Shown piece after piece: positions 57,050 to 64,000 of a DNA stretch of 64,000 nt. The notes under the pieces were generated by a model. It did no database searches, was not told the origin of the DNA, and saw nothing but the letters and a program-made list of their open reading frames with translations. The position numbers were made by a program, and so were the translations under genes. The DNA lies in NCBI RefSeq assembly GCF_043290135.1, contig NC_134705.1, positions 43,031,271 through 43,095,270 of the forward strand, given 5' to 3'. Position 1 is the stretch's first letter. Every line of letters begins with the position of its first letter. The DNA is from Rhipicephalus microplus (lineage: Eukaryota; Arthropoda; Arachnida; Ixodida; Ixodidae).

Positions 57050-57761
57050 AGTTGGCGGCCAACTCCGTAATATCCTTGGGCCTCAACCAGCCCTTCACTT
57101 CCTGCTGAAGCACGAGTGTGTGGAGCTCACTTGGCATTAACTGCTTGAGTGTATCAGCGATTAGTAACTCCCTAAGATCTTCAAACGACTCCACCTCTCT
57201 ACTTTTCAATTAGTAGGTGAACACAGTCTCCAGGCGAGCCATCACTTGGCTCCAAGCCTCGTGTGCCTCTCTTTTTATTTCCAAGAACATTCGGCGGTAC
57301 TCACTCGGAGTCATCCGTAGCTCCTTTAGAACTCTTGATTTAAAATCTGAGTACGCCATCGCCTCCGCTTCGGATTGATTGGCAACGAATGTTCGCATCT
57401 TGTCACTTAGAAATGGCAATAGAATCGTGCCCTGAATATCCTCAGGTATGTTCAATGCCGCAAAAAGAGCGTCCACGTTTTTGAACCAGGCGGAAACCAT
57501 AGGCTCATCAGTGGGCATGGTAGCAAGGACTGCCTTTAGATCCTTCGCGTACCGTCCGATACTGGATTGCTGGTTCCGGTTTTCCTGTTCCTCCGATAAG
57601 GGACGCGCCGATCTCATCTTTTTTAGCTCAAGCTTGAGCTTCAGCGCTTCAATTTCAAGCTTCAGTTCTCTGGTGCGATTCGATTCACTAACGGCGTCCC
57701 CTTCTATCACATCTCTATCTGAGTCCGCCATCTCCCAGAGAGTGCCTGAACGCAAGTGCAT
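57000..57761 (-). pseudogene. gag with SCAN-like domain
   Basis: Starts MHLRSGTLWEMADSDRDVIE. A charged coiled coil (ELKLEIEALKLKLELKKM) precedes a capsid-like region (DALFAALNIPEDIQGTILLP, KSRVLKELRMTPSEYRRMFL). TAA at 57210-57212 interrupts it after FTY. The same frame continues into a SCAN-like bundle (FEDLRELLIADTLKQLMPSE, LHTLVLQQEVKGWLRPKD). Gag forms the RNA-binding particle. The nonsense codon and later frameshift make it a pseudogene. Confidence 0.85.
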
Positions 57762-57789
57762 TCAGTAAAAACAAATTTGGGGGCCCCGA

Positions 57790-58207
57790 GAGAGTACAAA
57801 GCAGGTCTCACCTTGCAGTGATGCGTCGCCCGATGCCCTTGACAGTTGGATCTGCGTCCGCCTCGTCGCCAACGCTAGCTGGGACGACCAGTTCCAATGC
57901 AGCAGGTCTCCGCCCGATCACCTCTGTCGCTGACTCCGTCTGTCACATCGACTGCCCTGCTGCTCTGCTCCTGAAGAAGCACAATGCAGCACCTCCTCGG
58001 TAGGACCGTCACTCAACGACGACCTTTGGCTCTGCTCTCGTTCAGTGACGCGCAGTGCTCCATTGCTGCCGAACTCCAGGCTCCAACTTTGACCGGCAGG
58101 CTCGTACCGAATGTCAATGCTGCTTCTCGCAGCGCAACACCAAGTCTCGAAGTGGTGAGCGTCTTCTCAGGTTCCCGGACTTCAGCGCTTTGCTCGCTGC
58201 GGGCTCT
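57790..58207 (-). other. 5-prime leader of the SCAN-Gag element
   Basis: Between gag start and primer-binding site. CpG-rich, no gene; plus-strand frames here are incidental. Confidence 0.6.
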
Positions 58208-58227
58208 CCACATCCTGTCGACTGCGC
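58208..58227 (-). promoter_or_regulatory. Putative primer-binding site of the SCAN-Gag element
   Basis: GCGCAGTCGACAGGATGTGG on the minus strand directly follows the LTR end. The priming tRNA is not identified. Confidence 0.5.
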
Positions 58228-59185
58228 TAGTTAATTTCCTCCTCCTCGACTAGCTTCAACACTAGCTAAGGAGGGAAGATGTTTGCGGTTCGGAATGGGT
58301 CCCCTCGATGACTCGAGTGCACGGTGGCAGCGCGAAAGAAGAGCCGTAGTCCGGTGAAGAGACGCTTTATTTCAGCCTCAGGCGACTGCCCGAGTCCAAG
58401 CCCGAACCTCCGCTCTCATTTCAAATTCAAACATCCTCTTTTCAACCCTTGGTCTAACAAAGAGTCTTCACAAAAACCAATCACACGTGTGGGCTCGCAT
58501 TGCCACAACCAATTGCAGAAACGCTTTCATAATAGACACTGCATTGGTAAAAACCACGTTACCAAATACAATACGCAAAGGGATAGGTTCTCCGCATGTG
58601 ACACTCTCTCCCATGCCAGGCCGTGCTGCCTCTCTCGGCCGACTTTCATCGGTGGCCATTCTCACGCTCGAGCCCCGTCGGCTCTCTCATTAAATGTTGC
58701 TTCGTAGAAGCGTCCTTAAGAGCGGTGGGTACACCGTTCGGCTCCGTGCGCTTACTAGGTGTGCATGCGACAGCGAGGCGCCCCGACATCCTAACAACAG
58801 CTGGGGAGATTATGGTCGTTTCCCTGCCGCCACTATGTCTCGGTCAGCCAAGTGGTCGCGTCCCTGTGTCATTCTCAGTGACACGCGTGCCTGCCAACAT
58901 TCGCTTAAACTCAGACGGTTTCGCCTGACCTGCCTCATGCCAGACGCTTTTCCGAGTAAGCTTTCCCCTTCTAATCCCGAACGGAGGTGACCTTAACTAC
59001 TCTGCTTGTGAGCAGTGAGAAAGAAGAAGTCTCTTTTCTTTTCCGCGCTCGGGTCTTCCGCGTTCACCTTCGCGGAACCAATCAGCTTCCTTAGTTGACG
59101 GGTCGGGAACTGGCTACGTGCTCTATATCAGCCGCATTAATTGTGCTGCACCCCACATGCTGGTAATTGGTGCGTCATACTAACT
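58228..59185 (-). repeat. 5-prime LTR of the SCAN-Gag element
   Basis: 958 bp. On plus it begins TAGTTAATTTCCTCC and ends CGTCATACTAACT, followed by the GCAT target copy (59186-59189). Confidence 0.92.
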
Positions 59186-59839
59186 GCATCGGTACTAGAA
59201 ATGCCAGAGGAGAGCTACTTCTAGAATTCACAAAACGCAATAATTTACAGATTTGGAATACCTTCTACCGAAAACGAGGAAACCGTCAGTGAACATGGAG
59301 GAGCCCTAATGTCGAAAATAAGAACGAAATAGACTTTATAGTGAGTGCACACCAAGGCATCGTGCAGGATGTGGAAGTGATTGGCCAGGTACGATGAAGT
59401 GACCATAGAATGATACGGTCTCGAATTCGCTTAGACTTGAAGAAGGAACGACAGAAACTGATACGCAACAAACCAATCATTGAGCTAGCCCTGAGAGGGA
59501 AAGCACAGAAATTCAGAGTCTCGCTTGAGAACAGGCACTCGGCTTTTATTGAGGAAACCAACCTTATCGTAGATACAGTGAATGATAATCAGACGAGTAT
59601 CATTACGGAGTGTGCAGTGGAAGGTGGAGGCACGGTAGTTAGACTGGACACTGGAGAGCTTTCTCAGGAAACGAGGTATCTCATTAAGAAGCGTCAAAGC
59701 ATGAAGGTCTCAAGTACAACAGACAAAATAGAACTGGCATAGATTTCAAAGTTGGTTAATGAGCGTGAGGTATCCGATGTAAGAAGGTATAACATGGAGA
59801 GAATTTCAAACACGCTCTGAAAAACGGAGTAAGGGTCAA
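59186..59839 (+). pseudogene. RTE endonuclease, second part, and linker
   Basis: Resumes the 46738 frame: GTRNARGELLLEFTKRNNLQ, WNTFYRKRGNRQ (then TGA), NEIDFIVSAHQGIVQDVEVI and SDHRMIRSRIRLDLKKERQ. NEID and SDHRM are the conserved C-terminal endonuclease motifs. The frame continues into a spacer (KFRVSLENRHSAFIEE) before the LINE fragment. Confidence 0.87.
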
Positions 59840-60463
59840 AGATTTGAAGAGGAATCCTGACTGCATCGCCTCCATCACCGATCCAGATTCTTTTCGCGAA
59901 CATGTGTGTAATCATTTTACATCGCACTAATCGCTCTAACTTCACTGATGTTTGTAGCTGCAGCTGTACCATTCACCTAGTTTCACACTTCTCTTTGGTT
60001 CTCTTTAATTTTTGCTGTACCCACCATTGTCTTGCAATTTATATTGGTGAACGCCTTTGTACGGCTGGCAGTATATGTGTTTAGAAAATGCGTGTGTATA
60101 TTGTTTTTTATTGCCATTGTTCTCCCAGTTCTTGTTATTCTCCCAGTTTTTGTTGCTCAGTTGCACCGCCGTTGCTGCTCACTTGAATTCTATACCTACG
60201 CCCTCCGAATTACTTTATTGTGTTTCGTTCATGTACCTTGAATGTCTTGTTATTCAAGCTTTCTGCATATCGGGAAACATTCGCGTATTACATTTGTTTG
60301 AGTGTCAGTGACTAGACACGCTTTGTCACGATGTTGTGTTATTTTCTGTGTATTGCATGTTATTGATGACCACCCTATTACTCTTTGAAGTTTGTACCCC
60401 CCTTACTCAATGCTCTCGTTGAGCTTGTAAGGTATCATAACTAAATAAATAAAAAGAAACTTG
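59840..60463 (+). mobile_element. LINE 3-prime fragment inserted in the RTE
   Basis: Splits the RTE between VKDLKR and LGIGKNWVYALRDKKAK. It starts with a short coding end (PDCIASITDPDSFREHVCNH), then a T-rich 3-prime UTR ending TTGAGCTTGTAAGGTATCAT and an AACTAAATAAATAAA tail. Looks like the 3-prime end of a different LINE, heavily 5-prime truncated. No target duplication was resolved. Confidence 0.72.
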
Positions 60464-61880
60464 GGATAGGTAAAAATTGGGTGTATGCACTAAGAGACAA
60501 AAAGGCAAAATAACTACTAATATGGATAGGATAGTTAAAATAGCGGAGGAGTTTCAGAGAGATCTGTGCAGTAGCCGGGACAACCACGACCTTCATACTA
60601 TAATAAGTAGCAGTAACCCAGATGACACCCCACCAGTAATGATAGAAGAAGTCAGGAAAGCCTTGGAGAGCATGGAAATAGGCAAAGCTGTTGGCGAGAA
60701 TTAAGTAACATCAGATCTGCTAAAAGATGGTGTCTCCTGACGGGGAGAGTACCAGAGTCTTAGAAGAATGCTGATATCATCTTAACACATAAGAAAGAAG
60801 ATGACAAGGACTTGAAGAATTACCGGCCGCTCAGCTTGCTCTCCGTAGTACACAAGCTATTCCGAAAGGTAATTGCTAACAGGGTTAAGAAAACAATAGA
60901 ATTCAATCAACTGAATTAACAAGCAGGATTTCGAACAGGCTACTCAACAATCGACCACATTCATACTATAAATCAGGTAACACAGAACTGCTCAGAATAT
61001 AGCCAACCACTATACATAGCCTTGATAGATTATCAGAAGGCGTTTGATTCAGTAAAAATATCAGCAGTCATGCAGACACTGTGGATTCAGGGCGTCTGTG
61101 AAGCATGTATAAAAATGCTGGAGGAAATCACAGGTGATCAACAGCTACCATAGTGTTTCATAAAGTAAGCAACTGAATACCAATAAAAAAAGGGTATAAG
61201 GCAGGACGACACAATCTCCCCAATGCTTTTTACCGGGTACTTACAGGAGGTTTTCAGAGGCCTATGGGAACAGTTAGGAATGAGAGTTAATGAAGAGTAC
61301 TTTAGTAACCTGCGCTTCGCTGATGACATTGCATTGCTGAATAATTCAGGGGACTAATTGCAACTCATGATTACGGAGTTAGACAAGGAGATCAGAAGGA
61401 TGGGTCTTAAAATTATTCTGCAGAAAACAAATGTGCAACAATCTCGGAAGAGAGCAGCACTTCGAGATAGGTAATAGTCCACTTCGAGTTGTAAAAGACT
61501 ATGTGTACTTACGGCACGTATCAACCGCGGAGCGTAACCACGAGATCGAAGTAACTAGAAGAATAAGAATGGGGTGGGACACATTTGGCTTGCACTCACA
61601 AATATGACAGGTATATAGCCCCTATCCTTTAAGAGGGAAGTATATAATAGCTGTATCTTGCTGGTACTGAGCTACGGAGCAGAAACCTGGACACTTACAA
61701 AAGCGCTTTAGCTTAAATTGAGGACGACTCAGCTGACAGTGGAAAGAAAAATGGTAGGTGTAACTTTAATTGACAAGGAGAGAGCATAGTGGATTAGAGA
61801 ACAAACGGGGGTTAAGGATATCATAGTTGAAATCAAAAAGAGGAAACGGAGAAGGTCCGGGCATGTAGCGCGTAGACAAG
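60464..61880 (+). pseudogene. RTE reverse transcriptase
   Basis: IVKIAEEFQRDLCSSRDNHD, PPVMIEEVRKALESMEIGKA, LKNYRPLSLLSVVHKLFRKV, QAGFRTGYSTIDHIHTINQV and IALIDYQKAFDSVKISAVMQ (catalytic Asp region), then LRFADDIALLNNSGD (ADD intact). Many stops and frameshifts, so not functional. Confidence 0.9.
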
Positions 61881-62091
61881 ATAACCGCTGGTAATTGAGG
61901 GTAGTTGACTGGATTCCCAGGGAAGGCCAGCGGTTTAGGGGGAGACAGAAGGTTAGGTGGGCAGATAAGATTAAGAAATTCGTAGGTATAAATTGGCAGC
62001 AGCAAGCACATGACCGGGCTAACTGGCGGATTCTGGGAGAGGCTTTGTCCTGCAGTGGACGTATTCAGGCTGATGATGATGATGATGTTGA
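61881..62091 (+). pseudogene. RTE C-terminal zinc-region end and GAT tail
   Basis: RVVDWIPREGQRFRGRQKVR then WADKIKKFVGINWQQQAHDR and NWRILGEALSCSGRI, a characteristic RTE C-terminus, followed by GATGATGATGATGATG as the microsatellite-like 3-prime tail. Confidence 0.87.
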
Positions 62092-62197
62092 TGACGTCGA
62101 TGGAGTACGAAGGTATGTGACTGTTGCAAACATGATAATCATAAGATGCTTGTCATGTGAGAACACTACTACAAGCCACAGTCAAGGCGCCATTATT
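62092..62197. repeat. 147 bp repeat, right part of the interrupted unit
   Basis: Second RTE target copy (62092-62103), then the unit continues with GAGTACGAAGGTATGTGACT and AGATGCTTGTCATGTGAGAA, matching the unit broken at 46331. Confidence 0.75.
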
Positions 62198-62437
62198 GCC
62201 CCGCCGCAGTGGTCAAGTGGCTAAAGTACTCGACTGCTGACCCGCAGGGCGCGGACTCAAATCCCGGCTGCGGCGGCTGCATTTCCGATGGAGGCGGAAA
62301 TGTTGTAGGCCCTTGTGCTCAGATTTGGGTGCACGTTAAACAACCCCAGTTGGTCGAAATTGCCGGAGCCCTCCACTACGGCGTCTCTCATAATCATAAG
62401 GTGATGTTGGGACGTTAAACGCCACATATCAATCAAT
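62198..62437 (+). repeat. SINE, full length (tRNA-derived)
   Basis: tRNA-like head with A box TGGTCAAGTGG and B box GGACTCAAATCCC, followed by CATTTCCGATGGAGGCGGAA, the TTGTAGGCCC body and an ATCAATCAA tail. Target copies CAAGGCGCCATTA (62183-62195) and CAAGGCGCCAATA (62438-62450) differ at one position. Of the four copies here it is the one with the best preserved Pol III promoter. Confidence 0.92.
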
Positions 62438-62450
62438 CAAGGCGCCAATA

Positions 62451-62835
62451 CACTTGGACGTGACCCGGCGCTGGCGTGCGCGCCCGCGTTCATTTCATCG
62501 CGTAACGCCAGCGCTGCCACTCCAGGTGCCGGTCCTGCCATATACTCGCAGGCGCACGCTGCGTTGTTTTGACGCATGCGTGTTCCAGCGCATCCGGGGT
62601 CCCTCCGTCTCGAAAAGAGCCAGACGCATTGCTGTGTGGGTAAAGCACTGGTGCCAAATACAGCATGTCGCATTTGGCACCGGTTTCCGTCAGGCCGCAC
62701 CGACGGACTGGTCGCGTCGGTCGCGCTTGGCGCCAGACTATAGAGTGCTCGCGTTTTACTAACGTAGCGTCGCTGTGCCCAGCATTCGCTTGTATCAACG
62801 TTACGTTGGAGTATATTGGGCTTTTTTTGATGTAG
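62451..62835. repeat. GC-rich block inserted in the 147 bp array (dispersed repeat candidate)
   Basis: Separates CAAGGCGCC from GCTGTTTCGTTAGCTCC, which are adjacent in the 147 bp unit. Much more CpG-rich than its flanks, with a 12/13 inverted repeat ACTGGTGCCAAAT / ATTTGGCACCGGT at 62647-62684. Frames on both strands (up to 143 codons) are unlikely to be real. Confidence 0.5.
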
Positions 62836-63130
62836 TCGAGGCTGTTTCGTTAGCTCCACATATACCAAATTTGTTGTTATGTGGCGTCAATTGATGACGA
62901 AAGTATATGAGTGGTGCAAACATAATAATCATGAGACGCGTCTCATGTAAGAACATGACAACTGACCACGCTCAGAGCGTGCTTGCGGCTGCTTCACTAG
63001 CTCCACATATATTAATTTTGGATCACGAGACGTGAACAGATGAAGAAGGTGAAAAACACATCCGAACATGACAATTTTGACACGGAAGTCGTGTACGGCA
63101 TAATTTACCTCCACCTTGTAATGTTGTGGA
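62836..63130. repeat. 147 bp tandem repeat, right array
   Basis: CTCCACATATACCAAATTTG (62854) and CTCCACATATATTAATTTTG (63001) are again exactly 147 bases apart, with the GTGTGTCATGTAAGAACATG-like block between. Confidence 0.8.
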
Positions 63131-64000
63131 GATTTGAAAGTGGCATATCAACCTTCCTCATTCCTACTTCACATATCATCGATTCCCACTGTACGTGAAA
63201 TCTGTCCATTTTTTATTCCCTTCCCAGTTTCCCCACAAAGGGCCTAGCCATGTCGCCAATTAGGAAGATAAATGAGCTCCTTGTCTATTTCCTTCAACAA
63301 ACGCCTACCGCTAAATGGACGGCTCGTGAAGCAGTGGAAACGACCCGCCTGTTTTCGTAGGGCTAGAGTGTACTAGATCCATTCATTCTGTCGGTCGAAG
63401 CAGCACGTAACTGCACTGCAGATGACGTAGTGGTAATACATGTGGCTTCGCGCCTTTGTGTACACTGTGCACATCACACACACTGTGCACAGTGTCTGTG
63501 CACACACACTGTGCATTTGTGTACACTGTCCACATTTCGCACATCATAACCATCATCATCATCATGAACCAGACTGCTCTAAGGGCGGGTTAAAGACATC
63601 TTTTACAGTATGTCAATGCATCCTGTGTTCTATTTGCTGTGGCACAGAGATATTTCAGTATAGTTTTTTTGCCGGTGATTTGGTGCCGCTCTTCGCGCGC
63701 ATACCCGCTACGTGTAGCAAACTTTATCATATCAAATAGCTTACCTGCTCTACGAAAATTTCTATGTCTGTGAACGTTTTGAACAACGTAACACTAAAAA
63801 AGCGTGAAAAAAAAAGTTGAGACGTGCATCCTTACTTGTAGGAAGCCATAATTGTGATATTTATTATAAATATTTTTTTTGTTTTTCGTGCATTTGTATG
63901 TTTGATGAAAGATGCTCATACTTTTTTTCTACTCAATGTATTTCTTTGTAATACTTATAATTTTGTAAGAAGTTTCTCATTGTTTCAGTTTTTATATATA
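63131..64000. other. No gene recognised; CA/GT-rich repeat at 63460-63565
   Basis: Imperfect CACACTGTGCACA repeats at about 63460-63530 and an (ATC)n run at 63552-63565. The remainder is AT-rich without a recognised feature. Confidence 0.5.

Larger units (their letters stand above)
53445..59185 (-). mobile_element. LTR retrotransposon with SCAN-like Gag, internally deleted
   Basis: 5741 bp with two long LTRs (53445-54391 and 58228-59185) and GCAT target copies at 53441-53444 and 59186-59189. On the minus strand: LTR, primer-binding site, gag (57761 downward), zinc knuckle, protease, a C-terminal part, polypurine tract, LTR. RT, RNase H and integrase are absent. The SCAN-like helix bundle in Gag suggests the Gmr1-type lineage of Ty3/gypsy elements, from which vertebrate SCAN domains are thought to derive. 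By eye LTR divergence is roughly 4-5%. Confidence 0.88.
46332..62091 (+). mobile_element. RTE-type LINE expanded by nested insertions
   Basis: Endonuclease begins at about 46332, is cut at 46738, resumes at 59186 and runs to an RTE-type C-terminus and a GAT-repeat tail (62071-62091). Target duplication is TGACGTCAATGG (46320-46331) and TGACGTCGATGG (62092-62103). Insertions inside it: TIR element copy 2 (46739-53434), SCAN-Gag LTR element (53445-59185) and a LINE 3-prime fragment (about 59840-60463). The uninterrupted element is about 2.7 kb. Many stops make it a pseudogene. Confidence 0.87.

Noticed and set aside
62437..62868. 143-codon minus-strand frame with overlapping plus-strand frames
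   Set aside because: Falls inside a GC-rich repeat block within satellite DNA; stop codons are rare there by composition.
63460..63565. CRISPR-like repeats (CACACTGTGCACA)
   Set aside because: Simple CA/GT-rich sequence without regular spacers, in a eukaryotic genome.

Overview
This 64 kb window is repeat-dominated eukaryotic DNA, most likely from a hard tick (Ixodidae, possibly a Rhipicephalus-type metastriate). That is inferred from the tRNA-headed SINE copies ending in ATCAATCAA, the Mag-like Ty3/gypsy elements, the RTE and CR1/Jockey-type LINEs, the intron-bearing P/THAP transposase and the AT-rich introns. No prokaryotic gene organisation is present. Almost no host gene is visible; the best candidate is one small terminal exon of a cysteine-rich secreted protein (39874-39998, minus strand).

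Layout. 1-6570: mostly empty DNA with a SINE fragment, a CpG-rich block and a 368 bp MITE (4765-5132) with terminal inverted repeats and a target duplication. 6574-11786: a structurally complete but inactivated Ty3/gypsy element (143 bp LTRs, ATAT duplication). 12660-25395: a minus-strand gypsy element (A) split inside integrase by a 9.5 kb P element (14163-23640), which itself carries a third gypsy element (B, 17838-21275) in an intron, giving three nested generations. 28423-33905: a decayed minus-strand gypsy element (C) whose integrase is interrupted by a promoter-like insert with 61 bp tandem repeats. 34-40 kb: sparse DNA with a degenerate array of about 145 bp period. 40191-44184 and 46739-53434: two opposite-orientation copies of one large TIR element with 3 bp target duplications and no transposase I could recognise.

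The strongest structure is at 46332-62091. An RTE-type LINE inserted into a 147 bp repeat array (target duplication 46320-46331 / 62092-62103) and was expanded to 15.8 kb by later insertions. These are a TIR element (itself carrying a CR1/Jockey-type LINE), a SCAN-like-Gag LTR element with 0.95 kb LTRs but no RT or integrase (53445-59185), and a LINE 3-prime fragment (about 59840-60463). The RTE reading frame resumes exactly across the removed insertions, and the 147 bp array resumes downstream.

A second cross-cutting signal is a set of near-perfect snap-back palindromes (7806-7852, 25319-25350, 27883-27931, 47827-47868, 48045-48074). For three of them a sister copy in this same window lacks the palindrome, which points to local template switching. 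All homology and family calls were made by reading the sequence; no search was run.
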